DNA of 64,000 nucleotides, taken from assembly GCF_018326265.1 (NCBI RefSeq), contig NZ_AP023360.1, forward strand, positions 722,501 through 786,500. The letters run 5' to 3'. Made by a program: the position numbers and the translations under genes. Below, piece after piece: positions 33,761-45,922 of the stretch (the stretch's first letter is position 1; each line of letters opens with the position of its first letter). This DNA is from Catellatospora sp. IY07-71 (GTDB taxonomy: Bacteria; Actinomycetota; Actinomycetes; Mycobacteriales; Micromonosporaceae). Below the pieces are notes generated by a model, which was given only the letters and a program-made list of their open reading frames with translations, had not been told where the DNA came from and ran no database searches.

Positions 33761-33895
33761 GTTGATCATGAACTTATGGCCGTGATGGACGGCGTGTCCC
33801 TACCCTGCGGCCGTGATCGTTCGGCGGAAGGCAGGACGATCACGGCCGCAGGGTGGCGACACTCCGGTGAACACGTCCATAAGTTCATGATCAAC
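33761..33895. repeat. 135-bp nested palindromic element (MITE-like)
   Basis: Outer arms of 19 bp (GTTGATCATGAACTTATGG at 33761-33779; its exact complement at 33877-33895) enclose inner perfect 18-bp arms at 33803-33820 and 33836-33853. A near-identical outer arm stands alone at 6070-6088. It lies between converging genes and may terminate both, but two nested perfect inverted repeats are more like a small non-autonomous element. Confidence 0.8.
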
Positions 33896-33927
33896 GCAAT
33901 GGGGCCCGTGCCGCGGGAGGGCGGCGG

Positions 33928-34668
33928 TCAGCAGGTGGGGGTGGCGGCGCAGATGCGCTGTACGGCCTTACGGGCGAGGTCCTTGGCTGCCGCCGGGTCG
34001 GTGTCGAACTCCTGGCCGACCTGCATCCAGGTGAACACGGCGCCCGCCCTGACGAACACCAGCAGGTCCCGCTTGCCGTCCTTGACCAGCATCGATTCGT
34101 CACCGGCGAAGCCCGTCGCCAGGATCGTGAAGGTGTGGGTGGTCTGGCCCAGGTCGATCTCGGTGCAGCGCTCGAATCCGGTGCGCTCGTGGGCCATCGC
34201 CTGGCGGGCGGACGTCTCCGACTGGTAACCGTTCAGGTACTGCACCGTCTGCGAGCCGCTGGGGGCGGCCAGCACCAGGCGGCGCGCGTTCTTGGCCGAC
34301 ATCTGCTCGGTGGGGCCGCTCGGCTTACGGTCCCACTGGCCGTTGCGTACGCAGTACTCGATGGCGAAGCCGTAGGTCTCGCCGAGGTAGTCGGCACCGA
34401 GCGCGCGGTAGCCGGGGCCGAGGTCTGCCGGGGTGAGGAAGGCCGCGTCGGGGATCGCCGTCACGCCCGCCGCCGGGCCGCTCCCGGCAGCCGGGGAGGC
34501 GGTGGGCGAAGCAGCGGGCGTGGCGGAGGCCGCCGGGGCGGGCGTTGACGTGCTCGCCCCGGCCTGCGGCTCGGCCGGACCCTGCGCGGAGCAGCCCGAA
34601 GCGGCGGCCGCGAGCAGGGCCAGCAGCGTGGCGGCGATCGGCAGACGGTGGTGCGAGGTGGTGCGCAT
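33928..34668 (-). CDS. predicted lipoprotein, paralogue of the next gene
   Basis: 246 residues from the ATG at 34668 with GGGGAG at seven bases. Type II signal peptide with lipobox AASGC (Cys about residue 26), an Ala/Pro/Ser/Thr spacer of about 40 residues, then a ~160-residue domain: IPDAAFLTPADLGPGYRALG, YGFAIEYC, QWDRKP, MSAKNARRLVLAAP, and the end QRICAATPTC. The same blocks occur in the protein at 34833-35576. Cysteines are conserved between the two, suggesting disulphides. Function unknown; likely anchored on the outer face of the membrane. Confidence 0.85.
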   Translation of the reverse strand: MRTTSHHRLPIAATLLALLAAAASGCSAQGPAEPQAGASTSTPAPAASATPAASPTASPAAGSGPAAGVTAIPDAAFLTPADLGPGYRALGADYLGETYGFAIEYCVRNGQWDRKPSGPTEQMSAKNARRLVLAAPSGSQTVQYLNGYQSETSARQAMAHERTGFERCTEIDLGQTTHTFTILATGFAGDESMLVKDGKRDLLVFVRAGAVFTWMQVGQEFDTDPAAAKDLARKAVQRICAATPTC

Positions 34669-34779
34669 CAAGGACTCCCCGTGAAGTGATCTTTGTCGGA
34701 TCCGTTGTCGGTCCAAGTCACGCCCGGACCACGGAGGCGGTTGCAGCCGGATCCGGAAATCTGCGGGACGCCGGAACGG

Positions 34780-34812
34780 GTGTGCCCGCGCGGGGAAACC
34801 CGGCGGGCACAC
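34780..34812 (-). terminator. hairpin with GAAA tetraloop after the second lipoprotein gene
   Basis: GTGTGCCCGC / GCGGGCACAC (34780-34789, 34803-34812) continue into CGGG-GAAA-CCCG, giving a long stem with one bulged base and a GNRA loop, 20 bp downstream of the 34833 stop. It probably terminates that gene ahead of its paralogue. Confidence 0.7.
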
Positions 34813-34832
34813 GGTTCACGGCGAGGTGATGC

Positions 34833-35576
34833 TCAGCAGGTCGGCGTCGCGTCGCAGATGCGCTGCGCCGCCTTGGCCGCGACCGCCTTGGCCCGCGCCG
34901 CGTCGGTGGTGCCGCCGAGGTTGAGCACGGTGTACGCCGCACCGGTGCGCATGACGACGATCAGGTGCGCCTTGTTGTACCGCACCAGGACCGAGTCGTC
35001 GCCGGCGAAGCCGTTGTCGAGGATCTCGAAGGTGTAGGTGCTGGAGCTGTTCACCTTGACGGTGCCGCAGTGCTCGAACCCGGCCCGCTGGCTTGCCACG
35101 GAGATCTGCGCGGCCTCGGCCGTACGCATGCCCCAGGTCCACTGGGACACCAGCGCCTTCCCCGGACCGGAGAAGACCTTCTCGCGCGCGTTCTTCGCCG
35201 ACATCGGCTCCTCGGGACCGGCGCCCTCCGGCTTGCCGTCCCACTGCTTGTTCTTCTCACAGACGGCGAGCGCGAAGCCGTACCCGTCGCCGCCCTCCAG
35301 CTCGATCGGCTTGAAGCCGGACCCGAGGTCGGCCGCGGTGAGGAAGGCGGCATCGGGCAGCTCGGACAGGCCCACGGCCGCTGCCGACGGCGACGGGGAC
35401 GGCGCGGACGCGGGCGATGCGGCCACCGACGAAGCGGCGGACGCGGGCGGGGCCGGCTCGGCCGGACCGCAGGCCGCCGTGGCTCCGACGGCACCGGCCA
35501 GCACGAACGCGGCCAGGGCACGCCGGGCGGCGGTGTGGATGGTGTCGACATCGGACGAGCGGAAGAACGTGCTCAC
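34833..35576 (-). CDS. predicted lipoprotein, paralogue of the previous gene
   Basis: 247 residues from a GTG at 35576 with GGGGAG at seven bases. Lipobox TAACG near residue 35 after an unusually polar signal start, a low-complexity Ala/Ser/Pro linker, then the shared domain: LPDAAFLTAADLGSGFKPIE, YGFALAVC, QWDGKP, PMSAKNAREKVFSGP, FAGDDSVLVRYNKAHLIVV and the end QRICDATPTC. A tandem duplication with the gene at 33928-34668. Domain function unknown. Confidence 0.85.
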   Translation of the reverse strand: MSTFFRSSDVDTIHTAARRALAAFVLAGAVGATAACGPAEPAPPASAASSVAASPASAPSPSPSAAAVGLSELPDAAFLTAADLGSGFKPIELEGGDGYGFALAVCEKNKQWDGKPEGAGPEEPMSAKNAREKVFSGPGKALVSQWTWGMRTAEAAQISVASQRAGFEHCGTVKVNSSSTYTFEILDNGFAGDDSVLVRYNKAHLIVVMRTGAAYTVLNLGGTTDAARAKAVAAKAAQRICDATPTC

Positions 35577-35683
35577 TCGAGGCTCCCCGTGAGTGGTGGT
35601 GTGGTGTCGACCCACAACCACGAACAACCCCGGAGCGAGGTTGCGCCGATTCCAGAATTTCTTCGAAGCCGTCCCCGGACGCG

Positions 35684-35713
35684 CCGAGGGGCCGCGCACC
35701 GGCGGCCCCTCGG
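35684..35713 (-). terminator. terminator after thiC
   Basis: CCGAGGGGCCGC and GCGGCCCCTCGG form a perfect 12-bp stem with a six-base loop, 16 bp beyond the thiC stop on the minus strand. It closes the thiamine operon. Confidence 0.75.
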
Positions 35714-35729
35714 TGATCGAAGCGGCAGG

Positions 35730-38055
<2,326 letters not shown>

Positions 38056-38059
<4 letters not shown>

Positions 38060-38762
38060 GCGATCACTGTTCCGGTTCCCCGGCCCGAACCGTCGCACAC
38101 GCCGTCCCACCCGGCGCGCAGCCGGGCGTACGCGTCGGCGGGGTCCTCGGCCCGCATCAAGGCGCCCATCACGGCCACGCCCGACGCACCGCTCTCCCGG
38201 CACGCCGCGACCTGCTCGGGCCGCTCGATCCCGCCGAGCGCCAGCACCGGGCGGCCCGCGCGGGGGCACAGCCGGCGCAGGCCGATCGGTGCGAGCGCCG
38301 GCCCGTAGCCGGGCTTGCTGCGGCTGGCGAAGACGGGCGAGAGCGTCACATAGTCCTCTGTGGACAACGCGGCCAGCTCCGCGGCGTCGTGGCAGGAGCG
38401 GCCCAGCAGGTGCGGGCGGCCCAGCGGCGCCACGGCTCCGGCCCGCAGGTGCAGCGCCTCGCCGTCCAGGGTGTCCTGCCCCGCCACGATGAGCAGGCCG
38501 CCGACCGGCCTGAGCAGCTCGCGCAGGGCGACGGCGATCCGCAGCCGCTGCCCGCGCGGCAGGTCCTTCTCCCGCAGCAGCACCGCGCGGGCCCCGGCGG
38601 ACACCGCCGCCGCGACCACGTCCACCAGCGGGCGCAACGCCTGGCGGCGATCGGTCACCACGACGACCCCGGTGGGCGTGTGCCGAGCCGGGCGTGCGGC
38701 GTCTGCGCTCACCCGGGACGCGACGCCTTCCGGCATGGTCACGGCGAAGGCCGGGTGGGCGG

Positions 38763-38769
<7 letters not shown>
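38056..38769 (-). CDS. ThiE/TenI-family protein, probably thiazole tautomerase
   Basis: 237 residues. TIM-barrel of the ThiE/TenI family: [69 protein letters not shown]. The diagnostic ThiE segment (VNDR...) is replaced by LIVAGQDTLDGEALHLRAG, and GRS-x-H resembles TenI of Bacillus, which sits in an operon with thiO-thiS-thiG-thiD just as here. A canonical ThiE is encoded at 41322-41948. I therefore favour TenI (thiazole tautomerase) over a second synthase, without proof. The first ~30 residues are a non-conserved leader arising from a local duplication. Confidence 0.85.
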
Positions 38770-40835
<2,066 letters not shown>

Positions 40836-40842
40836 CGCGGCC

Positions 40843-40938
40843 TCCTCCCTGCGCCGGCATTACCCGGATCAGGTTCTACGGTCGGGAGCGAGAATCAGCT
40901 CCCCTCTCAGCCCGGTTCACCGGGCTCCCGTGGGGTTC
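40843..40938 (-). ncRNA. TPP (THI-box) riboswitch
   Basis: On the minus strand: ACGGGAGCCCGGTG...GGGCTGAGAGGG (P2/P3, pyrimidine-binding CUGAGA) followed by GACCGTAGAACCTGATCCGG and GTAATGCCGGCGCAGGGAGG (P4/P5, pyrophosphate-binding), the consensus thi-box. The 3' end runs into the thiO Shine-Dalgarno GGGAGGAGG, so control by hiding the ribosome site is likely. Between it and the palindrome at 41092, I see only its promoter region, not resolvable. Confidence 0.93.
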
Positions 40939-41091
40939 GTTTCTGGTGTGGTGCACGTGTTACGCGTGTGTTGCCGTGGGTGACGGCTGTCGGCAGCGTA
41001 ACCCCGCATGCACCATCGGGCAACCCGCCGCCCACCCACCGCGACGCGCGCCACACCGCACCACCGCGACCCGCGCCGCGCGGCCGAGACC

Positions 41092-41151
41092 GCAGTTTCG
41101 GGGAAAATGTCGCTTCAGGACGTGACGAGGAAGCAGTTTCCCCGAAACTGC
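41092..41151. repeat. palindromic element, GCAGTTTCGGGGAAA family, copy 3
   Basis: GCAGTTTCGGGGAAA (41092-41106) pairs exactly with TTTCCCCGAAACTGC (41137-41151) around a 30-base loop. It lies downstream of thiE on the minus strand and upstream of the riboswitch, so it may terminate thiE. 41152-41321 shows nothing supportable. Confidence 0.75.
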
Positions 41152-41321
41152 ACGCCTGCGCCCGAAGCGGAGCCGCCCGCGTGAATGAGCGGAAGGCGGT
41201 GGTGTCGGCGTTGCCGGCGTAGCGCTGTCGCCGCAGCGTCCGAGCGGCCGCGGGTGGCGGCGATGGTGCGACCTCCGGGCGGATCGTCAGGCGGCGAAGG
41301 CGCGGCGTCCGGCCGGTTCCG

Positions 41322-41948
41322 TCAAGCCGCGACGGCGGCGAGCAGCTCGGCGATGGCGCGGGCCGGGTCGGCGGCGTCGGAGACCGCGCCGATGACCGCG
41401 ACCCCGTGTGCGCCCGCGGCTCGCAGCTCGGGCACGCGGGCCGCGGTCACCCCGCCGATCGCGATGATCGGCGTGTCCGGGCACTGGCGGGCCACCGCGC
41501 GCAGGCCCTCGGGCCCGATGGACACCGGCAGGCCGTCCTTCGTGGACGTCGCGTAGCAGGGGCCGACGCCGAGGTAGTCGGCGCCGTCGCCCACCGCGCG
41601 CAGCGCGGTCGCGGGCAGCCGGGCGGTCGCGCCGAGCACCGCGGCCGGGCCGAGCAGCCGCCGCGCCGCCGACACCGGCAGGTCGTCCGCGCCCACGTGA
41701 CCGCCGCCCGCGCCCGCCGCCAGGGCCACGTGCAGGCGATCGTTGACCAGCACCGGCACCCCCAGCGGCCGGCACAGCGCGACGAGCTGCCCGGCCAGGT
41801 CGTAGGCGACCCGGTCGGTCCACTCGTCGGCGGGCCGGAACTGGATCACGAGGTCCGGCGTGGCGACGCTCAGCGCGGCACGGACGAGCGCGACCGGATC
41901 CCGGCCGGGCCTGCTGTCGGTGATCAGATGGAGTCTCCCCAGGGTCAT
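41322..41948 (-). CDS. thiE: thiamine-phosphate synthase
   Basis: 208 residues. RLHLITDSRPGRDPVALVRAAL, LVIQFRPADEWTDR, the pyrophosphate-binding VLVNDRLHVALAAGAGGGHV, DYLGVGPCYATSTKDGLP and IIAIGGVTAARVPELRAAGA are canonical ThiE segments. It couples HMP-PP and thiazole phosphate. TATAGG and GGTGAGGGT precede the ATG at 41948. No riboswitch in front. It is transcribed separately from the thiO operon downstream. Confidence 0.93.
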   Translation of the reverse strand: MTLGRLHLITDSRPGRDPVALVRAALSVATPDLVIQFRPADEWTDRVAYDLAGQLVALCRPLGVPVLVNDRLHVALAAGAGGGHVGADDLPVSAARRLLGPAAVLGATARLPATALRAVGDGADYLGVGPCYATSTKDGLPVSIGPEGLRAVARQCPDTPIIAIGGVTAARVPELRAAGAHGVAVIGAVSDAADPARAIAELLAAVAA

Positions 41949-42070
41949 ACCCTCACCCTATAGATTGTCGTCGGTGAATGGGCAGGGCCGTCCGTGACAT
42001 GGCTCCGGCTACCTCGCCTCATCCATATCGCTGATTCTGTGAAACGTCTTTACAGTTAATTTCGAGCGGT

Positions 42071-43393
42071 ATGAGACTCCGCCTCGCGCTCACCGCCCTC
42101 CTCCTCGGCGGCACCGTCATCGCCGCCGTCACCCCAGCTCAGGCTGCACCCGCACCGGCTCCGGAGGGCGCCGCTGCGGCGGCCGCCGGATACGTCAAGG
42201 TCGGCTACTTCGTACAGTGGGGCATCTACCGCCGCAACTTCCTGGTGAAGAACCTGCACACCTCGGGGATGGCCGCGAAACTGACGCACATCAACTACGC
42301 CTTCGGCAACGTCGGCCCCGACGGGCGCTGCTTCGAGGCCAACGAGGCGGGCGTCGGCGACGCCTGGGCCGACTACCAGAAGCGCTTCAAGTCGGGCGAG
42401 GCCGTCGACGGCGTCGGCGACGTGGTCACCCAGCCGCTGGCCGGGAACTTCCACCAGCTGCGCAAGCTCAAGGCGATGTACCCGCACCTGCGCATCCACC
42501 TGTCGCTGGGCGGCTGGACGTGGTCGAAGTACCTCTCCGACGCGGCGCTCACCCCGGCCTCCCGCCAGGCGATGGTCGCCAGCTGCATCGACCTGTACCT
42601 CAAGGGCAACCTGCCCTTCATCGGCACCTCGCCGCACGGCGGCACGGGCAGCGCGTACGGCGTCTTCGACGGCTTCGACCTGGACTGGGAGTGGCCCGCC
42701 TCGGAGGGCGAGGTCGGCAACATCGTCCGGCCCGAGGACAAGCAGAACTACACGCTGCTGGCCGCCGAGTTCCGCCGCCAGCTCGACGCGTACGGCACGC
42801 AGACCGGCCGGTACTACTCCCTCACCGCGTTCCTGCCCGCCGACCCCGCGAAGATCAACGCGGGCATCGAGACCGCGGCACTGTTCTCCTATCTCGACTT
42901 CGCCACCGTGCAGGGGTACGACCTGGTCGGCGCGTGGGACCCGGTGACCGGGCACCAGTCGAACCTCTACACCACCGCGCAGTCGCCGTTCAGCGTCGAC
43001 CTGGCCGTGGACACGTACCTGGCGCAGGGCGCCCCGGCCAGCAAGATCGTCATCGGCATCCCGTACTACGGCCGCGGCTGGTCCGGCGCGGGCAGCGCGA
43101 ACAACGGCCTCTACCAGCCCGCCAGCGGCCCGGCGCGCGGCACCTACGAGGACGGCGTCGACGACTACAAGAAGGTGATCGCCAAGCAGGGCACCGTGTA
43201 CTACGACCCGGTCGCCGGCGCCGCCTGGAAGTTCGGCGGCGGCACGTTCTGGTCGTACGACACCCCGCAGGTGATCGCCCAGAAGACGGCGTACGTCAAG
43301 GCCAACGGCCTCGGCGGCACCATGGTCTGGTCCCTCGACGGCGACACCACCACCGGCGAACTCACCACCGCGATCCACAACGGCCTCAGCTGA
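42071..43393 (+). CDS. secreted GH18 chitinase
   Basis: 440 residues. Sec signal peptide (RLRLALTALLLGGTVIAAVTPAQAA, cleavage likely after residue 25-26), short Ala/Pro linker, then a GH18 barrel: VKVGYFVQWGIYRRNF, KLTHINYAFGNV, LSLGGWTWSKY, the catalytic FDGFDLDWEWP (DxxDxDxE, Glu acid), ATVQGYDLVGAWD and GTMVWSLDGDT. No carbohydrate-binding module. Single gene with a strong palindromic terminator. Upstream 41949-42070 is short; weak GAGCGG ribosome site. Confidence 0.95.
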   Translation: MRLRLALTALLLGGTVIAAVTPAQAAPAPAPEGAAAAAAGYVKVGYFVQWGIYRRNFLVKNLHTSGMAAKLTHINYAFGNVGPDGRCFEANEAGVGDAWADYQKRFKSGEAVDGVGDVVTQPLAGNFHQLRKLKAMYPHLRIHLSLGGWTWSKYLSDAALTPASRQAMVASCIDLYLKGNLPFIGTSPHGGTGSAYGVFDGFDLDWEWPASEGEVGNIVRPEDKQNYTLLAAEFRRQLDAYGTQTGRYYSLTAFLPADPAKINAGIETAALFSYLDFATVQGYDLVGAWDPVTGHQSNLYTTAQSPFSVDLAVDTYLAQGAPASKIVIGIPYYGRGWSGAGSANNGLYQPASGPARGTYEDGVDDYKKVIAKQGTVYYDPVAGAAWKFGGGTFWSYDTPQVIAQKTAYVKANGLGGTMVWSLDGDTTTGELTTAIHNGLS

Positions 43394-43414
43394 CCCACCC
43401 CGCCCCCAAGATCG

Positions 43415-43489
43415 CGTCGATCTTGCGCGAACTGTTAGGGATATGCCCGGAAGGGGCGTGTCGTCCCCACAGTTCACGCAAGATCGACG
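43415..43489. terminator. bidirectional terminator between chitinase and ABC-F genes
   Basis: 21-bp arms (43415-43435 and 43469-43489) pair with one mismatch, starting CGTCGATCTTGCG; the loop has a further small GGGG/CCCC stem. Position between converging genes fits termination of both. It is not part of the three repeat families, although AAGATCG recurs. Confidence 0.78.
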
Positions 43490-43502
43490 CAGGGGCGGGG
43501 GG

Positions 43503-45209
43503 TCAGCGGACGTCCCAGACGGGGGCGGGGGTTTCGAGGACTTCGCCGTCGGACTGGAACAGGAGGAAGCGGTCGAAGGTGCGGGTGAACCAGCGGTCGT
43601 GGGTGACGGCGACGACGGTGCCCTCGAAACCCTTCAGGCCTTGCTCAAGGGCTTCGGCGCTGGCGAGGTCGAGGTTGTCGGTGGGCTCGTCGAGCAGGAG
43701 CAGGGTGACGCCGCTGAGTTCGAGCAGGAGGACCAGGAAGCGGGCCTGCTGGCCGCCGGAGAGGGTGCCGAAGCGCTGCTCGGCCTGCTTGGCGAGTTCG
43801 TAGCGGTCCAGCACCTTGTACGCGGCTTCACGGGCCAGCGACGGGCGGTGCGAGTCGCCGCGCCAGAGGATGTCGATCAGCTCCAGGCCGGCGAGGTCGG
43901 GGCGGTCGTGGGTCTGGGAGAAGTGGCCGGGGACGACCCGCGCGCCCAGGCGGGCCACGCCGCTGTGCCGGACGTGGGCGTGCTTCGCGCCGTCGGCCGA
44001 GCGGCCCTCCTCGTCGCCGCCGTGCGCCTGCTGCGCCAGCAGCCGCAGGAAGTGCGACTTGCCGGTGCCGTTGGCGCCGAGCACGGCCAGGCGGTCGCCG
44101 TACCACAGCTCCAGGTCGAACGGGAAGGTCAGGTCGACCAGCTCCAGCTGCTCGCAGATCACCGCGCGCTTGCCGGTGCGGGCGCCCTTGAGGCGCATCT
44201 GGATCTGCTGGTCCTTCGGCGGCAGCGGCGGCGGGCCGGCCTCCTCGAACTTGCGGAGCCGGGTCTGCGCGGCCTGATAACGCGAGGCCAGGCCGTCGTT
44301 GTACGCCGCCTTCTGCTTGTACATCAGCATCAGCGTGCGCAGCTTCTCGTGCTCCTCGTCCCAGCGGCGGCGGCGCTCCTCCATGCTGTCGTGCCGGGCC
44401 ACCCGGGCCTCGTGCCACGACGCGAACGAGCCGACGTGCGTCCAGGCGCTGCCGCCCTCGACCGCGACCACCCGGTCGGCGGTCTGGTTGAGCAGCTCCC
44501 GGTCGTGCGAGACGTAGAGGACGGACTTCTTCGACTCGCGCAGCCGCTGCTCCAGCCAGCGCTTGGCGGGCACGTCGAGGAAGTTGTCCGGCTCGTCGAG
44601 CAGCAGCACCTCGTCGGTGCCACGCAGCAGCAGCTCCAGCGCGAAGCGTTTCTGCTGGCCACCGGACAGGGTGCGCACCGGGCGGTCCCGGCACTCGTCC
44701 CACGGCAGCTCCAGGATGAGCGTGGAGACCGTGTCGAACAGCACCTCGGCCTCGTAGCCGCCGGCTTCGCCGTAGGCCGTCAGCGCCTCGGCGTAGCGCA
44801 GCTGCGCCTGCTGCGCGGAACTGCTCAGCCGCCCCCGGGCCTCCGCCTCGCGCATCGCCTGCTCCGCCTTGACCAGGCGCGCCCCCGCCGCCTGCAGCCG
44901 CGGCTCCACCAGCGAGAACGCCATCTCGGCCAGGGTCGTCTCGCTGCCGCCGGGGGCGCCGGTCGCCGCGGACGAGCCGAGCATGCCGATGAACTGGCGC
45001 ATCACGCCCAGGCCGCCGGAGCGGGCGATCGCCCCGGTCGGCACCGGCAGATCGCCGGAGACCATGCGCAGCAGCGTCGTCTTGCCCGCGCCGTTCGGCC
45101 CGACCAGCGCCACCTTCGCACCCTCGCCGACCCGGAACGACACATCCGAGAAGAGCACTCGCCCGTCCGGCAGGGTGCAGGCCACCCCGGCCACATCCAC
45201 GTATCCCAC
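43503..45209 (-). CDS. ABC-F family ATPase
   Basis: 568 residues with two nucleotide-binding domains and no membrane segment. First: GPNGAGKTTLLRM, TLSGGQQKRFAL, VLLLDEPDNFLD. Second: GANGTGKSHFLRLL, TLSGGQQARFLV, LLLLDEPTDNLD. They are joined by a charged linker helix pair (about 255-315). ABC-F proteins act on ribosomes, in translation or antibiotic protection; which applies is not decidable here. Start GTG at 45209 is uncertain; a second GTG lies three codons on. Methyltransferase gene lies 17 bp upstream on the same strand. Confidence 0.92.
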   Translation of the reverse strand: MGYVDVAGVACTLPDGRVLFSDVSFRVGEGAKVALVGPNGAGKTTLLRMVSGDLPVPTGAIARSGGLGVMRQFIGMLGSSAATGAPGGSETTLAEMAFSLVEPRLQAAGARLVKAEQAMREAEARGRLSSSAQQAQLRYAEALTAYGEAGGYEAEVLFDTVSTLILELPWDECRDRPVRTLSGGQQKRFALELLLRGTDEVLLLDEPDNFLDVPAKRWLEQRLRESKKSVLYVSHDRELLNQTADRVVAVEGGSAWTHVGSFASWHEARVARHDSMEERRRRWDEEHEKLRTLMLMYKQKAAYNDGLASRYQAAQTRLRKFEEAGPPPLPPKDQQIQMRLKGARTGKRAVICEQLELVDLTFPFDLELWYGDRLAVLGANGTGKSHFLRLLAQQAHGGDEEGRSADGAKHAHVRHSGVARLGARVVPGHFSQTHDRPDLAGLELIDILWRGDSHRPSLAREAAYKVLDRYELAKQAEQRFGTLSGGQQARFLVLLLELSGVTLLLLDEPTDNLDLASAEALEQGLKGFEGTVVAVTHDRWFTRTFDRFLLFQSDGEVLETPAPVWDVR

Positions 45210-45226
45210 GGGGGCATAGTGCCTGA

Positions 45227-45922
45227 TCAGGCGGGCCGGGGGCGAGTCACTTTCAGCACCCGGAAGCCGGAACCGCTGGCGTGCCGGTCAGCCTGCCAGC
45301 CCTGCTCCCCCAGCCACTGCTGGAGCGAGTCCGAGCCCTTGTGCTTGCCCACCACCAGCCAGGCGACGCCGTCCGCGGCGAGCCGGGGCAGCCACCTCAG
45401 CAGCAGCGCGTGCAACTCCTCCTTGCCGACCCGGATCGGCGGGTTGGACCAGATCTGCGCGAACTCGACACCGTCGGGCACGCCGTCCGGGTCGGCCACC
45501 CGTACCCGGTCCGCGACGTGCAGCCGTTTCGCGTTCTCCGCGGTCAGCTCGCGGGCGCGCGCGTTCACGTCCACCGCCCAGACCTCGGCGCCCGGCGCGC
45601 GGGTGGCCAGCACCATGGTGATCGGGCCGTAACCGCAGCCCAGGTCGAGCAGGCTGCCGGTGGTCGCCGCCGCGGGCAGGTCGCCCTTCTTCAGCAGCAC
45701 GGTCGTGCCGGGATCCAGCCGGGACGCGGAGAAGACGCCGCCGGCCGCCGCCAGCTCGTATTCCTGCCCGCCGATGCTGAAGACGACCTCGCGCGGGCGC
45801 GCCGACGCGCCCGGCTCCGCAGTGAAATAGTGCTCGCCCACCCGCACATTCTCCCCCGAACGGTCGGACTCGCCCGCCGCAGGGTTATTGGCGACTGTGT
45901 CGTCCATTACGCTGTGCGACAT
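45227..45922 (-). CDS. RsmC/RlmG-like class I methyltransferase
   Basis: 231 residues. SAM-binding motif I LLDLGCGYGPITMVLA, motif II VWAVDVNARARELTAENA, and motif IV SNPPIRVG (NPP[IY] of base N-methyltransferases). This is the MTS fold of small-subunit rRNA guanine methyltransferases; the single-domain form is common in actinobacteria and its target is unproven. The ATG at 45922 overlaps the start codon of the divergent gene; ATG at 45907 is an alternative start. Confidence 0.88.
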   Translation of the reverse strand: MSHSVMDDTVANNPAAGESDRSGENVRVGEHYFTAEPGASARPREVVFSIGGQEYELAAAGGVFSASRLDPGTTVLLKKGDLPAAATTGSLLDLGCGYGPITMVLATRAPGAEVWAVDVNARARELTAENAKRLHVADRVRVADPDGVPDGVEFAQIWSNPPIRVGKEELHALLLRWLPRLAADGVAWLVVGKHKGSDSLQQWLGEQGWQADRHASGSGFRVLKVTRPRPA

